The position numbers were made by a program, and so were the translations under genes. The notes beneath the pieces were generated by a model. It saw only the letters and a program-made list of their open reading frames with translations, was not told the DNA's origin and searched no databases. A DNA stretch of 64,000 bases, from NCBI GenBank assembly GCA_963854835.1, contig OY978530.1, positions 23,896,937 to 23,960,936 of the forward strand, written 5' to 3'. This DNA comes from Megamerina dolium (Eukaryota > Arthropoda > Insecta > Diptera > Megamerinidae). How positions within the stretch are numbered: the first letter of the stretch is position 1; each line of letters opens with the position of its first letter. This document shows, piece after piece, positions 44,724-56,540 of this stretch.

Positions 44724-46374
44724 CAGTGGCTTCCAGCTTATTTCGTACAGTGACAGTTTAAAAATTGCTGCAGTCGTAATTCCTAATATAGCAAAAATTT
44801 GAACAAAATATAAATGCCATTTTTGAAAGGAAGGTTTGTTTTTTATTTTCCAAAATTTACTTTTTCAAAATTTTAGTGTTTGACACTATAAAAAAATAAA
44901 ACAAGAATAAAATAGGAAAATTCATGTCACAGCTTATTTCGTACAGTCTCTTTAAGTTCAAACTAAAAACAAAGTAAGTTGATTTTAATATTTAGTATGA
45001 CATCCCTTAGCGTTAATGATAGCCTGGAGTCTATTTGGCATTGAATCCACCAATTTTTGAGTGATGTCTGGTGTGATTTTTTTCCATTCCTCCATCAGTA
45101 CCTTCTTTAGGTCTTGCTTATTAGAAATCTTGTGTGTTCTTATTTTATTGTCCAAAATAGACCAAAGATTTTCAATCACATTCATGTCAGGTGACTGTGG
45201 TGGTGGAGACATCAAGTGTGGGCAGTTCCAAATAAGCCAAGATTGCACAATCCCAGATTTATGTTTTGGGTCATTATCTTGGTAGTACCGAAATTCTTCC
45301 CGCAAATCCAGTTTGTCTGCACTTTGAAGTAAATTGTTTTTCAGAATCTCGAGGTACTTCATTTTGTCCATTGTCCCCTCAATAAAAACCAATTCACCTA
45401 CTCCGGCTGCTGACATACAGGCCCAAACCATCACGCTACCGCCACCATGCTTCACTGTGGGCTTAAGGTTCTCCTTGTTTAGCTCGGTATTCGCTTTACG
45501 TCAAACATATGACATTCCGTCCGAACCAAAAATATTAAACTTAGACTCATCCGCGAAAATAACGGTATTCCAGAACGCAGGAGTCTTAATAATATGCTCT
45601 TTGGCGGAGTCAAGTCGGCGTTGTATATTCATTTTTGAAATGAATGGTTTCTTTCGGGCTACTCGACCGTTCAAGTCATGATTGCGCAGCACACGTCGGA
45701 CAGTTTCAGCACTGGATGATTTCCTATTTCACGCTGAACCTCTGCAGCCAACTTCGGAGCGGATAACTTTGGATTTTTCTTAATTTTTCGTACAATATAA
45801 CGCTCGTCTGATGCGTTGAAAATCTTATTAGGTGCTTCTCTGCCCTTGTTCTCCAACCGATTTTCGCGAACGAAGCGTTGAATGATGTATTGGACAGTTG
45901 AGGCACTTAAATTTGTCATTTCAGCAATTTTTCGCACACTCTGACCTTTCCTAAAATGGTTAATTACCAGTTTACGCTGTTCCATCGTTGTACGACGCCC
46001 CATAACGCTAAATGTTTAATTTACAGCACTTTAACTATTTAAAATAATAATAATAAAAATTGTTATAATAGTTAAAAAGGTCCAAAAACTCATACAATTC
46101 AAAAAAACTTTGTAACTGCGCGGCAGAATGAAACTTACTTACATTGAAGTTTGTGTACGAAATAAGATGTGAGCTGAAAATCAGCTGATCAATAGTTTTT
46201 CTTTCTTGCATGACAAAAAGAACAATTTTTGGGGTTCCCCGTTTTCTTATTAGGTTTACTAAACACATACACAGACATCTACATTCAAAACTTATCGATA
46301 AGTTTTTTAGTTTCGATGTTACAGCCATGTACATAAAAATATATACACTGTACGAAATAAGCTGTGAGCCACTG
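44724..46374 (-). mobile_element. Tc1-like transposon, complete ends, TA target duplication
   Basis: A 1,651-bp element with inverted terminal repeats: left CAGTGGCTTCCAGCTTATTT, right read inward CAGTGGCTCACAGCTTATTT, flanked on both sides by TA (44722-44723 and 46375-46376). The GCTTATTTCGTACAGT motif also occurs internally at 44932-44946 and as an inverse variant near 46152. It sits inside the RT of a BEL element: the coding sequence FALCGDI on the right continues as KMYR on the left of the insertion. Confidence 0.93.
44985..46003 (-). pseudogene. Tc1-like transposase, one frameshift and one stop
   Basis: Part one (46003-45671) holds the paired-type DNA-binding domain: GRRTTMEQRKLVINHF, KGQSVRKIAEMTNLSASTVQYI. 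Part two (45692-45501) begins the catalytic domain with VIFADESKFNIFGSDG (first D). Part three (45455-44985) has HGGGSVMVWACMS, YYQDNDPKHKSG (second D) and SPDMNVIENLW, with E 34 residues on, giving the DD34E triad. The change from part one to two is a frameshift near 45720; parts two and three share a frame and are separated by an in-frame TGA at 45501-45503. Total length of about 340 codons is normal. Only two lesions separate this from a working gene. Confidence 0.9.
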
Positions 46375-46378
46375 TATG

Positions 46379-46959
46379 TCTCCGCAAAGTGCGAATTTAC
46401 GAAAGCGAAAATGTGAAAGAGTTTTAAACAATTTTGGCTGAATAGTTGGGCCCGCTAACAAAACGTCATTTAGCGAGTAGCCCGTTGTTGTTTTTGCGGA
46501 GCCATCGAATACGACGCGAAGCTTAGTCGTTGTGCTGTCAAGCTTTTGCACGCAGTGATGTGGTAGAAAATAAGTTGTTGTTGTGGCTTGTTGTTTTGCC
46601 AGTGACATATGGTGCAGCGATGCATACTCATTCATAAAGGAAATATATTGAGTTTTCAAATCATGATTATTTTCCAATTTTCGGTCTAAGTTTTTAAATC
46701 TTCGAAGAGCACGATTATGTGAGTCGCCAAGAGCGCTCAAGTTTCTTTTTGCAGGCAAAAGTACCGAATACTCTCCCGAAGCTAAACGAGTGAAATTTTC
46801 TTTGAAATGCTGCTCACACCAATCGTCTTCTTCAGAAGATGGAGGAGCAGAGTCGAAACAGTTCTCTATTTCCCAAAATCTTTTAACAATATCGTCCAAC
46901 AGTTTTAAGGCCGAAAATCGCCTTAACGTGTGCCTGAAAAACAAGTAATTTATTATCAA
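46379..46959 (-). pseudogene. BEL/Pao RT N-terminal part
   Basis: The frame has DIVKRFWEIENCFDSAPPSSEED, then YASLHHMSLAKQ, YFLPHHCVQK, TTKLRVVFDGSAKT, GYSLNDVLLAGPTIQPKLF and FRFRKFALCGDI. This is the conserved start of the BEL RT; the aspartate of CGDI is the first catalytic one. The Tc1-like insertion follows at once, so everything after CGDI is lost except KMYR on the far side. The first dozen residues come from a gag-pol junction deletion. Confidence 0.88.
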
Positions 46960-47612
46960 ATCGATTCTTTAGTAGAGCCACTGCTTTGTCATAATTCTCA
47001 TCAACTGACTCAAGTGAGAAAATGCTTTCTCACTTGAGCTCCTTGCAAACTAGCGCGCAGATGTTGAAGTTTTTCCACTTTGCTCAATTCTAAGTCCTTG
47101 TCAATAACACTGCTGAACATGGCGAAGAAATTAGGCTAATCGATGTATGCTCCACTGAATTTCGGTATTTTCAACACGGGAAGTCGAGATTTTCGTAACG
47201 ATGAAAAAAATGTGGACGGTGATTCATCCAATGCGAAATGCCTAGCGGTGGATGAGTGCCTTACGTTTGTCCTTCTATGTAAATTGAGTTCGCGTGACAG
47301 CTTTACCTTAACTTCTAGGTACATGTCGAAAAATTCTGCTCGGCCTGTTCCATCCAGTTCTCGTGGATCAGCTTCTTCGAGAATCGACTGCACGCGGTCA
47401 AAGCTATCGTGCATGCTCTCAACGTACTCCACGTGGACAGAAAGTTCGACTTCATCGAGCTCACCAAGACGCTGCACCGACAAAGTTTTATTTAGTGCCA
47501 TTAGTTGATGTTTAATCGATGCACTTTTCCTTGTGTTAAATGAAATTGAATCTGACTTGTTAATCGTTACATCTGCTGATGTGCCTTTTTTCGATTTGTT
47601 GCCTTTTGGCAT
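46960..47612 (-). pseudogene. BEL/Pao gag N-terminal part
   Basis: The 158-codon frame 47612-47136 starts with a basic MPKGNKSKKG, contains a helical region, and ends LPVLKIPKFSGAYID, the hallmark of BEL Gag before its conserved domain. After a stop, the same protein continues with FFAMFSSVIDKD, HLRASL, and DENYDKAVALLKNRFDN (to about 46965) in other frames. The C-terminal half of Gag, any zinc knuckle and the protease are deleted. Gag would form the particle. Confidence 0.8.
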
Positions 47613-47823
47613 GTTGGCTTTACAAATAAATATGTGCCGTGCGATACGTAAGTAAATAGGAGTAACGGTATTATCACCAGTTACCTCCGTTATGCGCTTA
47701 TATATTGCCGCAACAAAATTGATTTATTTTAAGTTTTATTAACTTCGAATTTGCGAAAAATTAAACGAAAATGTGGTTTAATTAAAACTCAAATAGTTAT
47801 AACGCGAAATGACTTCTAACCCG

Positions 47824-47841
47824 ATCACGTCGGGGTCACCA
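47824..47841 (-). promoter_or_regulatory. BEL/Pao primer binding site
   Basis: Minus strand TGGTGACCCCGACGTGAT, three bases inside the LTR, begins with TGG and matches the primer site common to many BEL/Pao elements. Confidence 0.75.
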
Positions 47842-47843
47842 AA

Positions 47844-48420
<577 letters not shown>

Positions 48421-48439
48421 TAAACACTTCATAGCGTTA

Positions 48440-48780
48440 ATTAAACACTTCACTTTATTTTACTTTATTTCTTTATTAACATTATATGGGCATTGCCTTG
48501 CCAGTAGGATTGATCTTTCTTATTTCAAGTGAGTTTTAAAACTAAAGCAGCTCATGCCCTAAGACGCATTGTCACATCGCCACCGCTATGTCAGGCCACA
48601 CACGTTTTCGCTGACTTAGCGGATCGTGCAAAACATCCCGTCGCTGCGCTGCGCTACTGCTGCTCTGCTGGCTGCGGTTGCCTTTCTGCTGACTCAGCGG
48701 CTCGTGTAAAGTAAAGAAACTAGGCCAGCAGGAATCACAACGCTATGAAGCCAGCAGGAATGCCGATGCCTTCACGATAA
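48440..48780 (-). repeat. 3' LTR of element B
   Basis: About 341 bp; on the minus strand it starts AGTTATCGTG next to the purine run AAGGGGAG and ends GTGTTTAATT. The last 14 bases are repeated again at 48418-48431 after 8 bp, next to the TA tract. Confidence 0.8.
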
Positions 48781-50220
48781 CTACTCCCCTTCTAAGTGAG
48801 GAGCGTCCTCGGTCCTCGCAGCAGCGTTTTGAATTGCTACTTGGACAGATTTGGCTATGGCAATCTTCTTCCTGGTCGTGATAACGCGACGGAGTGCGTA
48901 GACTACTAATCCTACGATTAGCAGGGCACCAATAGTGGACAAACTTGCGATGTGACCTTGTTTAACTCGTCGTTGCAAGTGTTTGACGAGTTGAAGGTTC
49001 TGCTGATTTACATGGTGGAGGTAGGGCACACTCAGTATGTCCGTATGTTGCGTTAAATTGATGGCGGAGGCCCATGGTGCTTCAGGCTTCAGAGGCGTCG
49101 TTGAATTCTCGTTGTAAAATGTTGTGCCATTGATTTTTACATGATCTTTAAAAATGACCAGGTAGGTACCATTAACCGTGATCGGCGCCTCATTATTTTC
49201 CTCTATGATTGCCAATTGGTCGTTGATGACTACGAAGCCGTCGCTTATCGGCGTAATAGGCTCTAGGTTGTTAAATGTCGTGCTGCAGTTAGCGGTGTTG
49301 CGTGTCATTATTTGCAAAGCGCATGGCGTAGCTGATGATGCCAGACAGAACATGGGTGTCGTAACGCTGCAGTCCTTTACCGCTAATGTGTGATTATGGC
49401 AAGCGGCTAGCGTGGATTCTTGTAGGTGTAGAATTTGATGGCCATGAGCTACTGGCAGAATAATAGTTCTCTTACACTTAAACTTAGGGATAGGATATCT
49501 TATTAAAAAATAAATTACATTGTTGTATTGTAAAATCTTAATTCTAGCTACAGACATGATATCGTCTACGGTAAGGTTTGTGAAGTGCTCATTTTTTATT
49601 ACAGAATTTATTTCTTTACTGTCTAAAAGGATAGGGTTCAAAATACCAATTTTTGCGAAAGCGATGGAGGTAATTATGTTATTCAACTCTGTTATTATCG
49701 CCCGGTTTCTTGCTATGAGTACATCGTAAAGGTGACCTGTGTCTATTTCTGTTTGTTTTGCTGCTTTCAGTATCTTATTTACAGTAACTGTGAGGCTACT
49801 GATCTCTTTTTGCACTTCCGTGTTGATCGTAAACTGTCTATTCTGCGAGTCCATCAGTTGTTCCTCTGTGCTTGTTAATCTCTCAAAGTCGTCGTGATCA
49901 GGTGTGCCGGTAATGTATTTCAGTACCGTACCTAGTGCGTCCAAACTTCTTACCTGTCTGTGGTGGATGTTTATGGTCTGTAGCAGTTTACCTATCTGAT
50001 TTATGTCCGCGTCCAACAACTTCCTCATGTGCGTTTGTGGAAAATTGTCCGTGGTGTTAACTGTTTCCTCCTTTAGCAATTCGTATAGGATCAGGTTAGT
50101 AACATGTTTGATATGTCCAAAGTTCTCCCAGATTACAAGTTCACCGTCAACCACCGGAATGTAGTTTGCATTGGTGTAGTCTATTACTCGCCCCGCCGAT
50201 GCCGATACTAGTATGGCCAT
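48781..50220 (-). CDS. Env of element B, open frame of 479 codons
   Basis: The protein is an insect errantivirus-type envelope glycoprotein. Residues in order: a short hydrophobic start (MAILVSASAG), a cleavage-type site HRQVR near residue 92 followed by SLDALGTVLKYI and the family signature GTPDHDDF, a long helical segment with LMDSQNRQFTINTE, a cysteine-containing ectodomain (CHNHT, DCSVTTPMFC, NCSTTF), several N-x-S/T sites (for example NGTYL, NSTT, NLTQ), a membrane segment near residues 426-445 (IGALLIVGLVVYAL) and a basic, alanine-rich cytoplasmic tail. The frame has no stop although gag and pol are dead. Its stop codon overlaps the polypurine tract. The true N-terminus may come from splicing, so the ATG at 50220 is uncertain; the real signal peptide may be longer. 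Confidence 0.85.
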   Translation of the reverse strand: MAILVSASAGRVIDYTNANYIPVVDGELVIWENFGHIKHVTNLILYELLKEETVNTTDNFPQTHMRKLLDADINQIGKLLQTINIHHRQVRSLDALGTVLKYITGTPDHDDFERLTSTEEQLMDSQNRQFTINTEVQKEISSLTVTVNKILKAAKQTEIDTGHLYDVLIARNRAIITELNNIITSIAFAKIGILNPILLDSKEINSVIKNEHFTNLTVDDIMSVARIKILQYNNVIYFLIRYPIPKFKCKRTIILPVAHGHQILHLQESTLAACHNHTLAVKDCSVTTPMFCLASSATPCALQIMTRNTANCSTTFNNLEPITPISDGFVVINDQLAIIEENNEAPITVNGTYLVIFKDHVKINGTTFYNENSTTPLKPEAPWASAINLTQHTDILSVPYLHHVNQQNLQLVKHLQRRVKQGHIASLSTIGALLIVGLVVYALRRVITTRKKIAIAKSVQVAIQNAAARTEDAPHLEGE

Positions 50221-50315
50221 AGCCAGTTCTAATAAAATCCTAAAATCATATAAATTTTAAAACCAATTAATGGTTGCGTAGAGATTAAATTATTTTAGCT
50301 CTATGTGTTTTAATT

Positions 50316-53142
50316 TCAACGTAGGTTGTCCTTATGGACTCTCCTCCCCCTTATGAGCACAGTTGTGCCCAAATCCCTTTCGACCTTTTCTTCAGTGTAG
50401 AGCGGCGTCAGTTTATTTCCTAATCTCCTATTGTTTTTAACTAACACCCTTTCCCCTACCGTGAATTCTCTATCCTGTCTATTCTTATTATGCGTTATTA
50501 ACTCTTTATGTTGCGCGTTTTCCAATTGGGACGCTATTTGTGCGTCGTCTTTCGTTGAATGAAAGGCATTAATAGGCCTCATTCCCGTCACTGTGTGAAT
50601 AGATCTATTGTATTCTATTGTGGCCAAAAGGATTATTTCCTCAATATCCTCTAGATTTTTATCCAGCTTAAGGAATCGCGATATTTCCGCCAGCGTACTG
50701 TGAAATCTTTCCACCTGGCCATTTGACGTACTGTGCAGAGGTGGGGCGTTCACGATGTCGATATTGAAATTGTTTTTTAATGTATCTTTAATGCTGTGTG
50801 AATTCAGTGACTTCTCATTGTCGCAGTAAATAGTTCTTGTATCATGAAACATGTTGATTACCTGTAGCAGCTGTGGTTTTACATCCACTATCGTTCTGGA
50901 CTTTAGTGACTGTACTATCGCAAACTTTGAAAATTTGTCGATACACGTCAGAAAGTACTTTGATCCAGTAGAAAATATGTCAATGTGGAGAACCTCTCCA
51001 CAGTAAGTTGGTATGGGTGTTTGTGCGATTAGTTGCTTTTTTGGGTGGCGATCGTACTTCGCCTGCGAGCACACGAGACAATTTGCCACAAATTGCTTAG
51101 TCTTCTTCTCCATTTTGGGAAAGAAATAGTCTTCCAATATTTGTTTAACATTCTCTTGGGCTGCTCGATGCGCTCGACTATGTTCGGTCGCGATAATTTC
51201 CTGCTGTTCGTTTGGGTCTGCTATATCGGTGACAAGTTTCTCCGTATGTCTGAATTTTACAGTCGGAAAGAGTTCCACCAGTTCATGCTGAAATTGTGCT
51301 AATGTGTGCAAGTCACAATGTATTGCGTTGACTACATCCACTTTCACCGCTTCCTGTAGGAGTCTCATTAAATCGTCCTTTGTTTGGAATGAAATAAGAT
51401 GTCTGGTCTTTTTCCCGAACATAATGAAGATCCTACTCCGAGGTTCTATTCCCTCGTTTAAAATTATTTGATTGCGGAAACAGTTCACTGGCTTATCTGT
51501 TCTTTCAATCGTATTAGTTGACGATTCCTCGCTGTGAACCGTTTCGATGCTCATATTATCCAAGGCGTTTATGTGTTGTCTGGAGAACGCGTCTGCGACC
51601 ACATTTTCCTTACCCGGTTTGTAGATGAGCTTTGCGTTGCATTCGTCAATGAAGGCCTTCCATCTTTTAATCTTTGAGTTCGGATTTCTGTCCGAGACTG
51701 CGAAGGTTAGCGGTTGATGGTCGGTGAACACTGTGAGTTTTTGTACGCCATAGAGGTAGTTTCTGAGCGTTTTCAATGCCCAAACAATGGCTAGCAATTC
51801 CCTCTCATTTGTAGCGTAATGTTCCTCGGTACCGTACAAAGTGCGAGAGATCATTGTAATAGGTTTTCCCTCCTGTGAGAGGACCGCACCTATAGCGTGT
51901 GATGATGCATCTGTGGTTAAATCGAACCGTTTGCTAAAATCTGGATAGGTCAGTGTTACATCCTCGGATGATAGTATTCCTTTGAGTTTGTTGAAGGCTT
52001 TTTTCTGTTCATCAGTTAAGTCAATTTTGACTTTTTTTGACTGTGACGCAGTTACTCGGCCGTATTCCCCCCTCAAAATATTTGATAATGGCTTTGCTAT
52101 TTTAGCAAAATCCTTTATGAAACAGCGGTAGTATCCCGCCAAGCCTAGAAATGATCTTAGCCCCCTTAGTGTGGTGGGCTGAGGGAAGTTTCTAATTGTT
52201 TCCACCTTGTCTGGACACGTCTTGACCCCCCTTTGTAACACTATAAATCCCAGGTATTCAACTTCAGTTCTAAAAAATTTCGATTTTTCTGCAGAGACTC
52301 TCATGTTGGCTTCTAGTAGGCTCCTTAGAACTACTTCTATATCTTTTAAATGCTGTTGCTCATTCTTTGAGAATATGATGACATTATCCATATAAACAAA
52401 ACAGTTTTTACCGATATGTTCTCTTAGAACATCATCTATAGCTCTTTTTTTCGTGGCCTTCCTCAGCAAACCCCTTTTTCCTAACCACCCATATGGGGTT
52501 GTTGTAGGGTGACCTTGAGGGTCGAATGATACCATTTGCCAATAAGTCTCGGATTTCTTTGTTCACAAAGTGCGAAACTCCCACTGGGTAGGGATATAGT
52601 CTTGAGTACACCGGGTCGTCGTTCTCTGTGCGAATCGTCGTCACTACGTTTGTATTGTATGGTAGTGTCTCATTAGGGTCGGCAAAGACTCCATTTACTT
52701 TACGAATTATTTCTAGAAAGGCCTTCTCAAAATCCTTTGGGACTGCCTTGGCCTGCAACTGCAGATGATTTACATCTTCGCTAGTGATAAATAAAATAGC
52801 TTCCTCGCCAAAATCGTGAGTTATAGTATTTGTTTTAAAATCAATAGACGCATGGACTTGGTTCAATAAGTCAAGGCCAATTACGCCATCGAATGATATC
52901 AGATAGGGCAATATAAAGAATTCTGTTATTACCCCAAAAATTTTGATTCTGCATTTTTGTTTGATGGGAGTGAACCCATGTATTGACTTTACTGAGAACC
53001 TACTAGCGACGGGCTTTATTCCTTTCAGATCTGGTAGGGGCCTAATATAGCTTCTTGAGGCCCCGGTATCAATGATAAGTTTTATTTCCCTCTCTCCTAT
53101 TGACCTTAAAATCCAGAGCAGGAGGGACTTTGCTCTAAAAAA
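50316..53142 (-). pseudogene. Pol of element B: protease, truncated RT, RNase H, integrase
   Basis: From the slippery site the -1 frame is open into a protease with LIIDTGASRSYI (about 53070), and continues to 52432 with FDGVIGLDLL, NGIIRPSRSPYNNPIWVV. At a poly-A stretch near 52445 the frame jumps: compared with element A about 85 residues are missing, including motif A and the LPFG block. The second frame (52535-50316) has REHIGKNCFVYMDNVIIFS, where the catalytic box has N for the second D (52383-52385), then RNase H (TTDASSHAIGAVLSQ, FTDHQPLTF), the H-H-C-C zinc region (HSRAH to CLVCSQAKYD), and integrase LHIDIFSTG, YCDNEKSLNS, NGQVERFHS. RNase H and integrase keep their motifs; the RT is inactive. 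Confidence 0.88.
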
Positions 53143-54319
53143 TTAAGCTCGTCGTATTCAATGTCGTCTGCTACTTGCGTCGCTTCTCCATCGTATGCTG
53201 CATCGTTGGTCGGGTCCGGTTCTTCTTTTAAGTGGTTCACACGTTGTATTTTAGGCCCGGTGTAACGCCCTGAATTGGCCGTGCGCTTCTGCGGATTTCC
53301 CTGTGTCCTGTTGTTATAATCTTGACCAGGATTATTCGGTGTACGCCTGAATTGAGACATGGAAGGGTCCACTTCCATAGACTCGACCCGTCCCTGACCA
53401 GGATTATTGTATGGCCTCTGATTATTAATATAACCCTGCCTGTTTTGCCTACCTATTGAGTAATGTGGATTTTTATGCCCTGAATAGGGTTCCGAATAAG
53501 TTTTTTTATTATTCGGATTTTGCATTGTACCACCTTTTTTGTTATGGGAATTTTCACTGGATCTATTCGCGAAATTAGTTGCGAAAGCGTAGCGTTCGTT
53601 GTTGGCGTCAACCTCTTGCGCCAACGCCAGAGCGGACGGGAGGTCTGATGGCCTTGAAGCAAACAGAATATCGCATAAAGGTTTCCTTAACCCCGAGATA
53701 AATACTCTAAGCGCATCAGCCCTATATTTTTCGTTGATCGTGTCCGCTACATTGTTCTCGTAGGACATAATAGTTTTGTTTGCTAACAACGTCAGTTTCT
53801 TTTCTAATTCATCATAGAATTCTAAACATGACATCGAGCCTTGCCTTAGTGTGGACAGTTCCTGCTCAATGAGGTATATCGGACGTTTGTCCGCGTAGGT
53901 GAAGTCTAGCCTGGCAATTATCGCGCTAAAATTAAGCACCGTATTGAAGGACGAGAGCACTGCGTCGGCAGCACCTCTCACTTTGTTTCTAATGATAGTC
54001 ACGGCCTGATAGTGCCGTTCACTACCATCATATCTTTTGAAAAGTTCATACGCGTTACGGAGAACTCTGGCAGAGATTTAATTGCGTCTAGCGTGATTTC
54101 GCAACTCACCAGCAGATTTATGGTGACCCTTGTAAATTTGTCTACCTTTGGCCTCGCTAGTGAAACCTGATTCTGGATTGAAGCTATCTTCCTGTCGAAT
54201 TCTAATTTTTGGGCCGCTAATGCCCTATTCACCTCTGCCCTCACTAGTTCACTTACTTGCTCGGCGTTCATTATTTTGTCTTCCAGTTTAAGATTCTCAA
54301 ATAAATCCTCTAGCATCAC
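53106..54319 (-). pseudogene. Gag of element B, deletion and frameshift
   Basis: Frame 54319-53999 starts MMLEDLFENLKLED, has a helical RAEVNRALAAQKLEFDRKI stretch, and reaches IKSLPEFS, after which it runs out of frame. Frame 54002-53106 resumes the family sequence (IIRNKVRGAADAVL, QELSTLRQGSMSCLEFYDEL, FISGLRKPL) and ends with an N/P/G/R-rich region and ELNFLE. The piece expected between, with the W-x-x-W/R motif seen in element A as FSSWRK, is missing, so a small deletion plus frameshift broke the gene near 54055. No CCHC knuckle is visible. It was the capsid precursor. Confidence 0.8.
53136..53142 (-). promoter_or_regulatory. Probable -1 frameshift site of element B, TTTTTTA
   Basis: On the minus strand the Gag codons AAT TTT TTA GAG include T-TTT-TTA in the canonical phase; the -1 frame is open into the protease. 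Sequence and position are as in element A. Confidence 0.75.
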
Positions 54320-54567
54320 TTTCGCAAAAATATTCCCTTATTTATTAAATTCTTTTATTCACTTTAGTAACTAATAGTTTAGTAGGCACTTCACTCACCT
54401 TCTCATTTTATTTAATAGTTATAATTAACAGTCTGCCACGCGTTCCAGTAGTTATTTCAGTATCCGCAGCTTGTTGAGTGATATTGTCTTAGTATCTTAT
54501 TGTTGATTGCCTAATTCCAGTATCCGCAGCTTGTTGAGTGATATTACTTCGTATCTTATTGATGATC
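54320..54567 (-). other. Leader of element B with a tandem repeat
   Basis: The 28-bp stretch CAGTATCCGCAGCTTGTTGA plus GTGATATT occurs twice (54459-54487 and 54520-54547). No coding function. Confidence 0.75.
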
Positions 54568-54587
54568 GTGCCCCACGTTGGGCGCCA
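54568..54587 (-). promoter_or_regulatory. Primer binding site of element B, tRNA-Lys type
   Basis: Minus strand TGGCGCCCAACGTGGGGCAC, as in gypsy-type elements primed by tRNA-Lys. Confidence 0.8.
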
Positions 54588-54652
54588 ATTAAACACTTCA
54601 CTTTATTTTACTTTATTTCTTTATTAACATTATATGGGTATTGCCTTGCCAG
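54587..54652 (-). repeat. Partial 5' LTR of element B
   Basis: 66 bp equal to the last part of the 3' LTR (one difference, TATGGGTATT against TATGGGCATT). Sequence beyond is mariner-derived, so most of the LTR, including its promoter, is lost. Confidence 0.85.
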
Positions 54653-55203
<551 letters not shown>

Positions 55204-55929
55204 AAGTAGTTAATAGAAACGATGACAGACTATAGGCCTATAATCGTTTGACCAACAGGCATGATCTTTCCTACCTTCGGAAAAAAACAACTGTCACTTC
55301 CCTCCATAATTTAGGTATAGCAACGAAGCAAGTGCGTGGGTGTGCTTGGGATCATGCATATTCGCGCGTCTACTTATTAGCACATCTGCATTTTCTTTGC
55401 AGGGTCAGAATACGCGCAATACAACTGTAGCTCTGAATGCGACGCTAGGCTCTATCTGACCAAGACCGCTACTGCGTGATTCTCTGTCACATCTTACTCG
55501 AGGTTACCCAATTCAAGGTGTTATGCATTTCCGTGCCCACTGGATAGTTTGCAGCCAGGGACTATACTGGCTGTATTCTAACTGAGTCTCTCTGATACCT
55601 GTGCACCTCAATGAGTAACTGTGGACTTTCCGAGTACAAGTCTCTGCTCCGGATGACCTCCGAGTCCCTACTAAGTAATTAAACCGCGATGCCTCATACA
55701 TCGATTTAGCGATCGTATATGAATAAAGAACACAAACCAAAATATTGCGTCGGACAACAATTCCGAAAACCAAAAAGACCTCCCATTGAGGGCAGGCCCA
55801 CGTCCAAATCGGACACCAATGGGTCTCGTCACAAAATCGTACCTCCTTCATGAAGCGGTGAGTATATGATACCAAAGTCAGGCTCGGCCGCTGACACAAA
55901 ACGCCTGTACGCAGAAATACCCCAGTTTT
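55204..55929. other. No gene recognised
   Basis: Higher GC than the surroundings. A 187-codon minus-strand frame at 55513-56076 overlaps the RT fragment that follows on the plus strand and has no domain I know. Confidence 0.4.
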
Positions 55930-56540
55930 GGCCACCAATCCACTGGTATCGAAGAAATCAGTGCCGGTTAGCAGAGGGTCCGTGACCTTATCAAAGGCAT
56001 CAAGGGCAATAACTGGTGCACTAATGGATCTGGGAATCGACGGGCATCTTGTAAACTTAATTGAACAAATGCTCATAAGTCTGGAGGAGAGGAGTTTTCA
56101 GGTTGTTGCCTAAGCGGATGATGTTGGTATGACATTAAGGGGGAAATTTCGGGACGCCCTCTTTCTCATTATGCAAAGCTTATTGAATGAAGTTTACCGA
56201 TGATCTAAATCATGTGGTTTAGGTCTTAACGTCAATACAACGGAACTTATTCTATTTACTAGAAAACACAGGTTATCTGATGTCAGACCTCTAACCTTGA
56301 AGGGTACCACATTGTCATTTAATGACAAAGCCCGCTATCTGGGACTAATGTTGAACAGGAAGCTACTTTGGAATATTAATATAAGGAATGTAAGAATAGA
56401 GTAAGGAAGGCAGCTATAGCATCCATTTCATGCAAAAGTGTGGTGGGAGCGAGATGGGGCTCAAAACCCCTGGCAGTACACTGGTTATATACAGATGCAG
56501 TGAGACCAATTTTAACGTACGGAAAGCATTATTTGCCTGC
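55930..56540 (+). pseudogene. LOA-type RT fragment (third LOA family)
   Basis: In successive frames: ALMDLGIDGHLVNLIEQML (after motif A), AXADDVGMTLRGKF with a stop before it (motif C, aspartates kept), GLGLNVNTTELILFTRK, ARYLGLMLNRKLLWN, and WGSKPLAVHWLYTDAVRPILTYG. The order from motif C to thumb is that of LOA-type RT, and the sequence differs from LOA-1 and LOA-2. Several frameshifts; no 5' or 3' end recognised. Confidence 0.7.

Larger units (their letters stand above)
48440..54652 (-). mobile_element. Errantivirus-like LTR element B (gypsy type with env), defective
   Basis: On the minus strand: partial 5' LTR, primer site, leader, gag, pol, env, polypurine tract and 3' LTR. It belongs to the same broad group as element A but is clearly a different family, with different LTRs. 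Gag has a deletion with frameshift, and the RT has lost its central palm. Env is open. The 5' LTR is cut after 66 bp by mariner sequence. Confidence 0.9.

Noticed and set aside
55513..56076. 187-codon minus-strand frame
   Set aside because: No recognisable domain; part of it is antisense to the LOA-type RT fragment.
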